Source: Dehalococcoidia bacterium (GTDB lineage: Bacteria; Chloroflexota; Dehalococcoidia; GIF9; UBA5629). From it: a DNA stretch of 64,000 bases. Under the pieces are notes generated by a model. That model saw nothing but the letters and a program-made list of their open reading frames with translations, did no database searches and was not told the origin of the DNA. Position numbers and translations under genes: made by a program. Below are positions 9,299 through 18,527 of this stretch, in pieces; the first letter of the stretch is position 1; each line of letters begins with the position of its first letter. The stretch lies in assembly GCA_041653995.1 (NCBI GenBank), contig JBAZEK010000002.1, forward strand, positions 546,882 to 610,881, in the 5' to 3' direction.

Positions 9299-9325
9299 GA
9301 TGATATCCTCTTAATTCACTGTTAT

Positions 9326-10945
9326 TTATTTGGCCGGCGGATTTTCCCATTTCTTCCACTGCCAGGAATCAACTTCATCAAGCGGATAAATGGGACGGGT
9401 GATCTTTGTATAGTCGATCTGGAAAACGTCGATATTGGTCGTACCGGCGCTGACCACGTTGAAGGTCTTGCGATTGTATTGCAGGAACCTGATGCGGAAG
9501 GGGAAAAGGTTCTTGGCCACGACAACGTCCGCTTTCATCAAATCCAGGCCCAGGCTGGTGAAGAAGCTGGGGAAGTAAGTATTGGGGGCCTCCTCGGTTA
9601 CAATCAGGTGCGTGCCCCGGTTCCTGATTACGACAGCCCTGCCGCTGGATTTGGTGCCGTCCCTGCTTTCTCCCCTGAAGATAAGCTGTCCGCTAAATGT
9701 GTAAGGCCTGTTGTACACCTTTTCCAGCTTGCCCCCGACCGAGACCGTGACTTCTTGATTGAGTGGTGTGTCCCGGAGCTGTTGCACTACTTCGGCGTCC
9801 CGTACGGTAACATAGGAGACCAGATCAGGGCCCTCTTCCGCCAGCGCTTTGAGTATCCAGGTATTCTCGCCCGGGCTTCCGGTGCCCACCGTGTCGGAAA
9901 GATCGCAGAACATGGTAGTCCCCAGCAGCCGCTCCAGCCAGCTGTCGCGCGCGGCCCTGACCGCCTCAGATGGCGATAATATCTTCTGCGTGACTTTATA
10001 ACCGCGTACGGACCAGTCGAGGTCGGCGATCTCATCCGCCAGCCTGTTTGCCAGCTCCGGGTTGTTGTTTGTGACCGCCACCGTGCTCCATCCCAGTTCC
10101 GGCTCATCCAGGAAGGGGTGAACCAGGAAATTGGATACGCAGAGCACGTTTGGAGACTGCTCCATTTGCTTCATACGGCCGAAGATGCGGTCCATGGGGG
10201 CCAGGAAATCCATCATGGTGCCGCCGCCTCGCAGCAGCCGTAGTTTGTTCACAACCATGGTGGGGCTTACCTCCCCCAGAACGGTCTGCACAAGGATTTT
10301 GCCGCTGGTGTATCCGGTGTTAAAGAAATCCCTGTGCGGGTTGGTCTTGTATCCCACAATGAACGTGGCCAGCGTGGCTTTTTTCTCTGTCATATTGGCA
10401 TGCTGGTCATATGAGGTACCTACGGGGATTTGATCGCCGAACTCGTCTCTGATGGCCTGCAGAAGATCGCCTTCGGGATCGACCAGCCCCTCCACCTCCA
10501 TTGAGCCGTGCAGAGAGAGATAGATGCCGTCCAGCTTTCCAGCATCGCGCAGCCGCGACATTATCTCGTTTTTAAAGCCGGCATATACCTCTTTTTCTAC
10601 GGGCCCGCCGGACGCCGCCTTGGCTTCCATGATAGGTACAATTCTGATATTGCCTTTGCCAAAGTCTTCGACCGCCTGCAGGAACCCCGCCACCTGGTCT
10701 CTCTGCTCCAGGCTGGGAGCTATCATGGCATCGCCGTAATAAAGGTCGCGCGCCTGAAAATCTTTAAGCGTAGTTTTGACGGGCGAAAATGCGTTGGTCT
10801 CCTGTTCCAGGTCCACCACTGCAATAACCTTCTGCGGCGCGCCCGGCTGTAGTAGCACCGTTTCTACCGTGCCTGCAGGTTGGATACATCCCGTGAGCAA
10901 TAAAAAGATCGCCAGGCAGACCGGCCCGGCAGTATGCTTAAGCAT
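9326..10945 (-). CDS. M81 family metallopeptidase, lipoprotein
   Basis: This protein belongs to the M81 family (MlrC, the microcystinase C type). Hallmarks are the N-terminal DLEQETNAFSPV start, LSLHGSMEVEG, TSYDQHANMT and GYKTNPHRDFFNTG metal-site segments, and a C-terminal M81 domain from about residue 330 (FCDLSDTVGTGSPGEN). The N-terminus is a lipoprotein signal (LLLTGC), which is unusual for a family typically described as cytosolic. A TTG lies at 10951, but GGGAGG is spaced 9 nt from the ATG at 10945, which is taken as the start. It heads the minus-strand run toward lemA and the M48 protease. Confidence 0.87.
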   Translation of the reverse strand: MLKHTAGPVCLAIFLLLTGCIQPAGTVETVLLQPGAPQKVIAVVDLEQETNAFSPVKTTLKDFQARDLYYGDAMIAPSLEQRDQVAGFLQAVEDFGKGNIRIVPIMEAKAASGGPVEKEVYAGFKNEIMSRLRDAGKLDGIYLSLHGSMEVEGLVDPEGDLLQAIRDEFGDQIPVGTSYDQHANMTEKKATLATFIVGYKTNPHRDFFNTGYTSGKILVQTVLGEVSPTMVVNKLRLLRGGGTMMDFLAPMDRIFGRMKQMEQSPNVLCVSNFLVHPFLDEPELGWSTVAVTNNNPELANRLADEIADLDWSVRGYKVTQKILSPSEAVRAARDSWLERLLGTTMFCDLSDTVGTGSPGENTWILKALAEEGPDLVSYVTVRDAEVVQQLRDTPLNQEVTVSVGGKLEKVYNRPYTFSGQLIFRGESRDGTKSSGRAVVIRNRGTHLIVTEEAPNTYFPSFFTSLGLDLMKADVVVAKNLFPFRIRFLQYNRKTFNVVSAGTTNIDVFQIDYTKITRPIYPLDEVDSWQWKKWENPPAK

Positions 10946-11073
10946 TCTCAAATACCTCCCTGCCTTAAGGAATTATAGTTGTGGGTTGATATCCGGTCAA
11001 TTTCCGGCCTGCCCGGGGATTAAAGTGAAACCGATATGAGTTTATGCCCGTGGAACTGAAGCGAGTGCATTCC

Positions 11074-11102
11074 TTGACAAAGCCTTACCTGCCGTATATA
11101 TT
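11074..11102 (+). promoter_or_regulatory. strong sigma-70-type promoter for the URO-D family gene
   Basis: A perfect -35 TTGACA (11074-11079), a 17-bp spacer and a -10 TATATT (11097-11102) lie 62 nt before the ATG at 11164. Confidence 0.75.
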
Positions 11103-11109
11103 TCATGCG

Positions 11110-11127
11110 GCCTCGCAATAGCGAGGC
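11110..11127 (+). promoter_or_regulatory. hairpin at the predicted transcription start
   Basis: A perfect 7-bp inverted repeat, GCCTCGC-AATA-GCGAGGC, begins at about the predicted +1 of the preceding promoter. It could be an operator or a 5' stabilising hairpin. There is no U tract, so it is not a terminator. Confidence 0.5.
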
Positions 11128-11163
11128 AGATAACACATCCGCTTTAATGTCTATTATCGGATT

Positions 11164-12261
11164 ATGAACGGTAAAGAACGTTTTCTAACGGCTCTATCGG
11201 GAGGTCAACCTGACAGGGTTCCCGTATGGGAACTGGCCTTCAATGAGGAGTCCATCATCAAGATCGGGCGGCTCTTTACCGACGACGTTCCTCCTGTGAA
11301 ACTGGTGCACCAGATGACGCTGGAAGAGAAGCTAAGGCTGCTCAACCTGCTTTACCTGGTTGCCCGCAGGCTGGAGTTGGACGCGCTGACATCCATCCAC
11401 CTGTACACGCGGGAGCCGATCGACGAGAAGCATATCAAAGACGCCTGGGGAAGGGTACTTTATGTGGACAGGGAGGGTGACGGTATACCCGTCGAAGGAC
11501 CGGTAGCCGGCCCCGGAGACCTTAAAAAGCTGAAAATCGCCCACCCGCAGGACACCGAATTTCTCATGCTGATGCTGTCGCGGGAGAAGCTGGGACCGGA
11601 TATCGCCCATGTTTTTCACATGACGGGGCCATTCCGCGAGAGCTGGGCGATGATGGGTGGTATGCAGAAGCTGTTGTATTTTTATGTTGAGGACCCTTCG
11701 TTCGTTAAGGACCTGGCGCGTATCTGCACGGATTATATTTTGGAGGCAATAGATCGCGCCATTGGTTTGGGGGCGGATGCCATAGCACTGGTGAGCGACC
11801 TGGCGCATAATTATGCCACCATGATGTCCCCCGCGCATTATGAGGAGTATCTCTATCCATACCATAAAGAGATCAATGATTTCGTGCACAAGCGCGGCCT
11901 GAAGGTGATCAAGCATTCGGACGGCAAGCTGTGGCGCATCATGGACAGGATGGCTGAAGCCGGCTTCAATGGCATGCACCCCATACAGCCGCAGTGCATG
12001 GATATAGCCGAGGCCAAAGCCCGCTACGGCAATCGCTTCTGCCTGCTGGGCAATATCGATTGCGAGATACTGTTGCCTTTCGGAACTGAAGAAGAGGTGG
12101 ACGAGGCTGTGAAAAAGACTATTGCAGTCGCCGCGCCCGGCGGAGGTTACATCATCAGCTCATCCAACACCATCCATCCGGGCTGCAAGGGGGAGAACTA
12201 CGTAGCCCTGGTCAGGGCGGCCCGTAAATACGGGAACTATCCTATGCCCGGTACGGCCTGA
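11164..12261 (+). CDS. uroporphyrinogen decarboxylase (URO-D) family protein, methyltransferase-like
   Basis: This 365-residue URO-D fold protein starts MNGKERFLTALSGGQPDRVPVWE, typical of the MtaA/CmuA-like branch that moves methyl groups to or from corrinoid or coenzyme carriers rather than of haem synthesis. Candidate metal-site elements are KHSDGKLW near residue 262 and HPGCKGENY near the C-terminus; the first has Asp where MtaA has Cys. GNIDCEILLPFGTEEEV is the conserved barrel-end segment. It stands alone behind its own strong promoter and converges on the GGDEF gene. The physiological substrate cannot be inferred. Confidence 0.82.
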   Translation: MNGKERFLTALSGGQPDRVPVWELAFNEESIIKIGRLFTDDVPPVKLVHQMTLEEKLRLLNLLYLVARRLELDALTSIHLYTREPIDEKHIKDAWGRVLYVDREGDGIPVEGPVAGPGDLKKLKIAHPQDTEFLMLMLSREKLGPDIAHVFHMTGPFRESWAMMGGMQKLLYFYVEDPSFVKDLARICTDYILEAIDRAIGLGADAIALVSDLAHNYATMMSPAHYEEYLYPYHKEINDFVHKRGLKVIKHSDGKLWRIMDRMAEAGFNGMHPIQPQCMDIAEAKARYGNRFCLLGNIDCEILLPFGTEEEVDEAVKKTIAVAAPGGGYIISSSNTIHPGCKGENYVALVRAARKYGNYPMPGTA

Positions 12262-12342
12262 TGAAGTGAAGCTGGCGGTCGCCCTGCTGCTATTTAGAGC
12301 TCGTCAGCAGGTAAAGAGACGAAACGTTTGGCGCGTCCCTTT

Positions 12343-13851
12343 CTAATAGCCTTCGTACATTTTATAGATATTGCGGCCTTTTTCCTTGGCCTGATACATG
12401 GCGGTATCGGCATTTTTTGCCAGGGTCTCCAGGTCCTCGCCGTCGGCGGGATATCCGGCGATACCTATACTGGTGGTTACCGACAGTTGTCTGCCGTCGA
12501 GGCTGAAGGGCTCATGGAAAGCTTCAATGATCTTCTGCGCGAGCTGGGTGGCGTCCTCTGCTCTTTTTATCTCGGGCAGCAGCACGGCGAACTCGTCCCC
12601 GCCTATTCGGGCCACCGTATCGCCTTTACGCAGCAGCGCGGTCAGCCTGCCGGCGACCGCCACCAGCAGCATATCGCCGACGGCATGCCCGAATGAGTCG
12701 TTGATATTTTTAAAGCGGTCGAGGTCCAGTATCATAAAGGCCATAGACTCATTCTTACGCCGGGCATTGGCCAGGGCGATGTCGAAGCGGTCGTTGAGTA
12801 ATGCCCTGTTGGGCAGGCCGGTCAGGTTATCCATGGTCGCCATCTGAGTCAGCTTCTCCTCCAGCCTTTTACGCGCGGTGATGTCTTTGGCAATGTGCAC
12901 TGTGCCTTCGAGTGTACCGTCCTCACGGATGATAGGCGAACATGAGATCTCGAGGTAGACGCCCAGTCGCGGCTCGAAAATCTCGGTAGTTGCCGACTTA
13001 CCTGTCTGCAACACCTGCCGGTGGGGGCAGGTAGCGATAGGTTCGGAAGTGCCGTGCACCACCTCGTAGCAATGGCTTCCTATCGGCACGCCCGGTGTTT
13101 GCCCGAAGGCTTCCCTGTAGGCCTTATTGACCCGCACCAGGCGGTACTGAGAATCCTGTATTGATACCAGGTCTCTGATTGAATCGAAGGTCGCCTGCCA
13201 GATCTCGGCATCCTTTTTAATCTCATTGCGGGCGATTCGCTCTTCATGGCTGGCTTTAAACGAACTCCTCCTGAAGGAGTACAGGCGGGCCGATGCGTAA
13301 ATACCGATCACATTCGCCATCACCAGTGAAAAAATGGCGGCATATTCGCCCACCGACGATGTCGCATGCCGAAGGATGAAAAATATAAATATATCGCTTA
13401 AGGTAAAGATCAATGCGCCCAACGTCCTGAACAGCAGCCGCATGGGCATGGCCAGATAGACCACGAGGATAAGTATGACATCGACCGGAATATTCCCGGA
13501 GTATCCGGCCGGACGGCTCAGGTTGATGATGATCACCAGTATCATGCTCAGCATCAGCCACAGGAATATATTCCAGTCGTATTTCACGGCATCCTGGTTC
13601 CTCCAAAGGTAAGACACCAGGATGCCGAAATAGATTAAATAGATGCCCCGCAACGCGATGAGGAAATAAAATGTGGAAGTAAATCCGAAGAGCACATAGT
13701 CGTTGTAGGCAAAGCCAATGAGAAAGATCGCCAGTAGCAGCATGGATAAAGCGGCCACCTTGACATCGCTTTTGAGATATTGCTGGCGATATGCCTTTTC
13801 AAGCTCCGGAGGAAGATAGCCATCCAGGCGGTTAAGATCAGGCCATCTCAT
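12343..13851 (-). CDS. membrane diguanylate cyclase (TM region-PAS-GGDEF)
   Basis: This 502-residue protein has about six N-terminal membrane spans (residues 33-190), a PAS domain at about 215-330 with a Cys/His-rich patch (CYEVVHG and CPHRQV), then a GGDEF domain. The active-site motif GGDEF is intact at 417-421 and an RxxD inhibitory site (RKGD, 408-411) lies five residues upstream, so an active, product-inhibited c-di-GMP synthase is predicted. It sits 69 nt downstream of the HD-GYP gene on the same strand, suggesting that synthesis and breakdown are encoded together. Confidence 0.92.
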   Translation of the reverse strand: MRWPDLNRLDGYLPPELEKAYRQQYLKSDVKVAALSMLLLAIFLIGFAYNDYVLFGFTSTFYFLIALRGIYLIYFGILVSYLWRNQDAVKYDWNIFLWLMLSMILVIIINLSRPAGYSGNIPVDVILILVVYLAMPMRLLFRTLGALIFTLSDIFIFFILRHATSSVGEYAAIFSLVMANVIGIYASARLYSFRRSSFKASHEERIARNEIKKDAEIWQATFDSIRDLVSIQDSQYRLVRVNKAYREAFGQTPGVPIGSHCYEVVHGTSEPIATCPHRQVLQTGKSATTEIFEPRLGVYLEISCSPIIREDGTLEGTVHIAKDITARKRLEEKLTQMATMDNLTGLPNRALLNDRFDIALANARRKNESMAFMILDLDRFKNINDSFGHAVGDMLLVAVAGRLTALLRKGDTVARIGGDEFAVLLPEIKRAEDATQLAQKIIEAFHEPFSLDGRQLSVTTSIGIAGYPADGEDLETLAKNADTAMYQAKEKGRNIYKMYEGY

Positions 13852-13920
13852 TTCTTCGGTTCCACCCCCTCGCGGAACAGGATATCAGTTGCATCGGATA
13901 AAGGCAATGACTTGTGTGTA

Positions 13921-16896
13921 TCACTCAAATTGAAAGCGGTGCTCGTTGAATATTCTGAGGCAGGCATCGACTGCGCCGGGATCGTAGAGCTTGCCCCTGT
14001 TCTGTTGTATCTCCGCGAGGGCGTTTTCGATGCCCAGAGAGGGCCGGTAGGGGCGGTGCGATGAAATGGCCTCCACCACGTCGGCAACGGCCAGGATTCT
14101 GGCCTCAAGCATGATCCCGCTCTCCTTCAGCCCGTGCGGATAGCCCGAGCCGTCCAGCCTCTCGTGATGCTGCAGGGCTATCTGGGCAACCGGACCACCG
14201 AAGTCGATGTTCTTCAAGATGTCATAGCTGCCCTGGGCATGGGTCCTGATGATGGAAACCTCGAGTGCGCCCAGCTTGCCGGGCTTGGCCAGTATATCCG
14301 AGGGGACATAGATTTTGCCGATGTCGTGTATGGCTGCAGCGGTCCGGATAATATTCACCTGCTCCTCTTGCAGCCCCATCTCCTGCGCGATGGCTGCCGC
14401 CAGCCGGGCTACTTGCAGCTGATGGCCGGCCGTATAGGGGTCTTTCATCTCGACTATGGCGCCCATGGTTACTACTGCGTCACCCAGTGTCTTGTGCAGC
14501 CTTTCGATGCTCTCCTTGAGGTTTTGCTCCATTTGCTTGCGCTCGGTAATGTCGATCAGCATACCGCGCATGCCGGCATAGACGCCTGCTTTAAGAATGG
14601 GGTCCGCATAAACAAGGACCGGGAATGTTCTTCCATCTTTTGTTATGGCCGTGTACTCGTTGGGAGGGAACTTTTCCCCGCCGATCCTCCTCGCTATACT
14701 TTCTACTGCCCTTGCGTGGTCCTCGGGAATAATGGTCTGAAGCACGTGCATACCTGCGGCGACGTCCGCCTCGGTATAGCCGAATGTCTGGTATCCCTGG
14801 CTGCTGACGAAGGTGAAATTGCCTTTCTCGTCGGTCTCGAAAATCGTCTGGGGCAGCAGGTTGGCCATGTTCCTGAAGCGTTCCCCGCTCTCCTGAAGCG
14901 CATCTTCCGCCAGCTTACGCCCGGTGATATCCATCACGACATTGATACTGCCTATCGCATTGTCGTTACTGTCAAGATAGGGCACGATATCAGTATGAGT
15001 CCAGATAACCTTCTGTGAAGGCAGTATGGTGCTGCCCACCCTGCCAACCAAGTGTATTTTGGTTTCCATTACCTGGCGACTGAGCGTCAGGAAGCGCTCC
15101 GCCTGATCTGGGGGGAAGAAGTCCTTAAACGTTTTGCCCACCACCTCTCTGGGTGGCATTCCCAGAGCATCCGCGCCCGCTTTGTTAATACGGATAATGC
15201 GTCCGTTCCTGTCAATATAGGTTATTATCAGCGGCACCGAGTCCAGGATAGTGCGGTATTCCTCCCGCTGCCTGCTCAGCAGTTGCTCCGCCTGTTTGCG
15301 ACTGGTTATGTCTGAATGCGTCCCTACTATCCTGATGGCCTTTCCTCCCGCATCCTTTTCCACCACCCTGCCGCGTATCAGTATCCAGTGCCACTCACCC
15401 GATTTGGCACGCATGCGAACCTCAACCGAATAACCCTCTCCGATCTCTATATGATCGCGGACCTCCCTCTCCCCTTCATCGACGTCGTCAGGGTGGACCA
15501 GGTCCTTCCATGCCTGGGGATCCTGGGGGAACTCGTACGGCTCGTAGCCGAGCATGGTATAGTTGCTGGGGCTGTAGACTGCTTTGTTTTCCGGGATGGT
15601 CCAGTCAAACACGCCTTCGTTGACCGCCTCCAGCGTTAGTTTGAGGCGCTCATCGCTCTCCCGCAACGCAAATTCGGTCTGCTTATGTTCCGTTATGTCG
15701 GTCATCAGAGCATTGATCTCAACTATTTTGCCCTCGTTATAGACAGGACGGCTGGAGGAGCGGACCCAGATAATACGGCCGTCTTTATCCAGGACACGAA
15801 ATTCCCAGGGCTCAAGCTGGCCCGAGAGCAAACGGTCGAAGCTTCCAAGCAGGCCCGGCAAATCATCCGGGTGAATCAAGGGCATGAACGGCTGCCCGAT
15901 CAGCTCGGCGACCTTATACTTGGTGAAGCGCTCAACGGCTGGGCTGGCGTAGGTGACATGACCCTCAGCGTCCAGCGTGTACATTAAATCATTGATATTC
16001 TCAACCAGCGTGCGGAATTTCTCCTCGCTGGCGCTCAGCGCCTCTAAAGATAGTCGGCTCTCCGTTACATTGCGCGCCACCAGCACGGATCCGTTATACC
16101 TGCCGTCGATCATAATAGGAGACATGGTCGCGGCGTAATGCTGTAAGCCGACCGGCATCTGGAGGCTGTATTCCATACGTAAGGTTTCTCCCGCCCTGTT
16201 TCGGGCGATGGCATCAGCGGCTAGCTCATTGAAATGAGGAGGCATAATGTCGCTGTATTTTTTGCCCATGAAGGCGTCGGGATCGGCGTAAAGCTCCTGA
16301 GATGCGCCGTGGTAGCTCACAAACCTGCCCTCGTCATCAAGGACAAATACCAGCTCAGTCATGGCTGAGAGGATGCTGTTCATCCTGACCTCGGACTGGC
16401 GCAGAGCGTGTTCGGCCAGCCTGCGCTCGGTAATGTCGTTATAGATCGAAACGATTTCGCCGCTTTGCATGCGGTATACCCAGTGCTCGCGCCATGAGCC
16501 GGGATCGCGACTATCGCGGTATATACTATCGGGTAGATACTGGGATTCGCCCTTGCGCCAGACCTTCTGTAATACTTCCAGCAGACCGAGGTCTTTAACG
16601 CCCGGGAAGACCTCGGTAACGCGCTGGCCAAGCACTTCATCGCGGCTTATGCGCTCGATTCTCTCGGCGGCAGGGTTGAAGTCTTTGATGATAAAGTCTT
16701 CCCCGTCATCCACCGCCTCGTAAACGGCCACCCCGCTGCTCATGTGGTTGAAGAGTTCGCTGTAGCGTGTCTCGTCTGCCGAGACAAATACGAGCTGATG
16801 TGCGGCACTGCCGGCGCCGGCCTTTTTGCGAGTGGTTTTCTTGACAGTCGCCTTCTTGCTCTTTTTGGCACTCTCGCCTTTATCTCTGGCAGACAT
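13921..16896 (-). CDS. multi-PAS HD-GYP phosphodiesterase-type sensor
   Basis: This protein of 991 residues has a lysine-rich N-terminus and about six PAS/PAC repeats in a row (roughly 45-160, 165-285, 290-410, 415-540, 540-665, 668-795). It ends in an HD-GYP domain: HDIGKIYVP with H857/D858, and HHERLDGSGYP at about 910-920. The HD-GYP signature is complete, so c-di-GMP hydrolysis is expected. No membrane span is seen, so sensing is probably cytosolic. ATG at 16896 is preferred over a TTG one codon earlier, as GGAG is well spaced from it. Confidence 0.92.
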   Translation of the reverse strand: MSARDKGESAKKSKKATVKKTTRKKAGAGSAAHQLVFVSADETRYSELFNHMSSGVAVYEAVDDGEDFIIKDFNPAAERIERISRDEVLGQRVTEVFPGVKDLGLLEVLQKVWRKGESQYLPDSIYRDSRDPGSWREHWVYRMQSGEIVSIYNDITERRLAEHALRQSEVRMNSILSAMTELVFVLDDEGRFVSYHGASQELYADPDAFMGKKYSDIMPPHFNELAADAIARNRAGETLRMEYSLQMPVGLQHYAATMSPIMIDGRYNGSVLVARNVTESRLSLEALSASEEKFRTLVENINDLMYTLDAEGHVTYASPAVERFTKYKVAELIGQPFMPLIHPDDLPGLLGSFDRLLSGQLEPWEFRVLDKDGRIIWVRSSSRPVYNEGKIVEINALMTDITEHKQTEFALRESDERLKLTLEAVNEGVFDWTIPENKAVYSPSNYTMLGYEPYEFPQDPQAWKDLVHPDDVDEGEREVRDHIEIGEGYSVEVRMRAKSGEWHWILIRGRVVEKDAGGKAIRIVGTHSDITSRKQAEQLLSRQREEYRTILDSVPLIITYIDRNGRIIRINKAGADALGMPPREVVGKTFKDFFPPDQAERFLTLSRQVMETKIHLVGRVGSTILPSQKVIWTHTDIVPYLDSNDNAIGSINVVMDITGRKLAEDALQESGERFRNMANLLPQTIFETDEKGNFTFVSSQGYQTFGYTEADVAAGMHVLQTIIPEDHARAVESIARRIGGEKFPPNEYTAITKDGRTFPVLVYADPILKAGVYAGMRGMLIDITERKQMEQNLKESIERLHKTLGDAVVTMGAIVEMKDPYTAGHQLQVARLAAAIAQEMGLQEEQVNIIRTAAAIHDIGKIYVPSDILAKPGKLGALEVSIIRTHAQGSYDILKNIDFGGPVAQIALQHHERLDGSGYPHGLKESGIMLEARILAVADVVEAISSHRPYRPSLGIENALAEIQQNRGKLYDPGAVDACLRIFNEHRFQFE

Positions 16897-17032
16897 CAAA
16901 GTCTCCGTTACGATACTTAACCGGGGCAGGGCTTCCCAATAGTATTAAAACCATTATACATGGTCAGGTGATAAATGCTATACGACTTTAGTACTGTAAC
17001 GGAGCACGGTCTGCCGCGCAGGAGGTCGATTA

Positions 17033-18331
17033 TTAGTCCGAACTGAGCAGAGAACCTCTAACCCTGTCCTCATCCGCAATATAGTGTCTTGCTCCTATTA
17101 CGAAGCAAATGCAGGCCAGCAGTCCCCCCGAGCAGGCGATGACCACAGCCCACATCAGGCCGGCGGCGCCACCCCCCAGGGCATCCGAGATGCTTCCGAC
17201 CAGCACCGGCGCCCAGGCGCCGCCCAGGGCGTACATGCATAACGCGGCGACTCCGTGGGAAAGTCCCTTGTGCGCCACCGGCACAACGTCCTGTGATATA
17301 ACGCTTAATGCCGGTATGGCGGTCATGTTTATGATGCCGAAAATGAAGATCAAGATCAGGCCGAGCGCAAAATTGATGCTGAAGGCCAGGAACGAGGCCG
17401 CCATGATGAGAGCAGATACTGAGGAAGATAAGGCAGGCAGCCAGAGCCTGCCCTTCCTGTTTCTTTTATACCAGAAGTCGGAGAGTACACCGCCCAGGGG
17501 AGCGCCGATGATGGCTACCAGGCTGATGATGCAGGTCAGGTAACCTGCGGTATCGGTGCCCATGTTGAACTGGCGGATCAGGTAGGTGGGCATCCAGTTG
17601 ATCTGGGCCAGGCTGGTGACCAGCATCATTGCATACCCCAGATAATACCAGCGCAGCGTGGGGATCTTGAGCAACGCTACAATGGATTGCCACAGTCCTC
17701 CCAGGCTGACCGTTACCCCTTCTTTAACTGTTTTATAGTCCCTGAGGAAGAATGCGGCCAGCGATAATAAAAGGCCGATCCCGCCCAGCAACAGGAAAGG
17801 GGAGCGCCAGCCGAAATGGTGCGCCATTACTCCCCCCACGATGGCGCCGAGCGCAATGCCCAGGGGTATTCCCATGTTGAAAATGCCCATAGCCCTGCCG
17901 TGCCTGATCTTGGGATAGGCTGCGGTGACCATGGCGATGCTGCCGGTTACCACACCGCTGGCGCCTGCGCCGCAAAAGATCCTGGGTATTATCACGGACA
18001 AAAAATTCCAGGCCAGGCCGGTCAGACCGCTGAAGGCGTTCAGCATGAGCGCCAGCACACCTATGGACTTCTTTCTGCTCCAGCGGTCGACCAGGTAAGC
18101 GGTGGGTATAGCCAGTGCGCCGTAGCTCAACATATAGACGGTCTGTATGGCGCCGAGTTGCGTATCGCTCCACCCCATCTCGAGCTTCATAGGCTGCAGC
18201 ACCACCGTCAGCACCACGCGGTCCATGTAGCTGAGCGTATATAGAAGCAGGCATACTATTAGTATCCAGTGTGCCTTCCAGCCCCCTGTCTGGTAATGGC
18301 CTCCTCCGGAGAGCATGGGACATTCTATCAT
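17033..18331 (-). CDS. MFS transporter, divergent from the glycoside locus
   Basis: This is a 432-residue, 12-span major facilitator. The first half carries YMDRVVLTVVLQPMK and the loop 2-3 motif DRWSRKK; the second carries SDFWYKRNRKGR. The pattern resembles the anion:cation symporter branch (ExuT-like) that imports organic acids or sugars acids. It is divergently transcribed from the glycoside hydrolase operon across a 196-bp gap, so shared control and uptake of a related substrate are plausible but unproven. Confidence 0.86.
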   Translation of the reverse strand: MIECPMLSGGGHYQTGGWKAHWILIVCLLLYTLSYMDRVVLTVVLQPMKLEMGWSDTQLGAIQTVYMLSYGALAIPTAYLVDRWSRKKSIGVLALMLNAFSGLTGLAWNFLSVIIPRIFCGAGASGVVTGSIAMVTAAYPKIRHGRAMGIFNMGIPLGIALGAIVGGVMAHHFGWRSPFLLLGGIGLLLSLAAFFLRDYKTVKEGVTVSLGGLWQSIVALLKIPTLRWYYLGYAMMLVTSLAQINWMPTYLIRQFNMGTDTAGYLTCIISLVAIIGAPLGGVLSDFWYKRNRKGRLWLPALSSSVSALIMAASFLAFSINFALGLILIFIFGIINMTAIPALSVISQDVVPVAHKGLSHGVAALCMYALGGAWAPVLVGSISDALGGGAAGLMWAVVIACSGGLLACICFVIGARHYIADEDRVRGSLLSSD

Positions 18332-18527
18332 GTTCTATATTAATCATGCGGTGCGGAGCCTTCGATCGGCCTATTGCTTCTCCGGTCTGAATTGCCGCCG
18401 CCGCTGTGGGTTGCGTATCCAAGGCCCGCAGTGTAATAATAGCCTCCGCGGCGCCGTTATCTGTGAATTTATATAAGATCCACATTCAATATTTACATCA
18501 AATGATTTTTATTAAGGGGGTGCAAGC
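18332..18527. other. divergent control region, MFS and GH13 genes
   Basis: This is a 196-bp gap between the minus-strand MFS gene and the plus-strand sugar operon. An AT-rich stretch from about 18468 to 18513 probably holds the operon promoter, but no pair of hexamers at good spacing stands out. No gene was seen. Confidence 0.4.

Noticed and set aside
9479..9979. 166-codon plus-strand open frame opposite the M81 gene
   Set aside because: It has no recognisable motif or ribosome binding site, and the minus-strand M81 protein is clearly coding there.
14134..15018. 294-codon plus-strand open frame opposite the HD-GYP gene
   Set aside because: The PAS and HD-GYP motifs on the minus strand are unambiguous; this frame has low-complexity translation and is a shadow.
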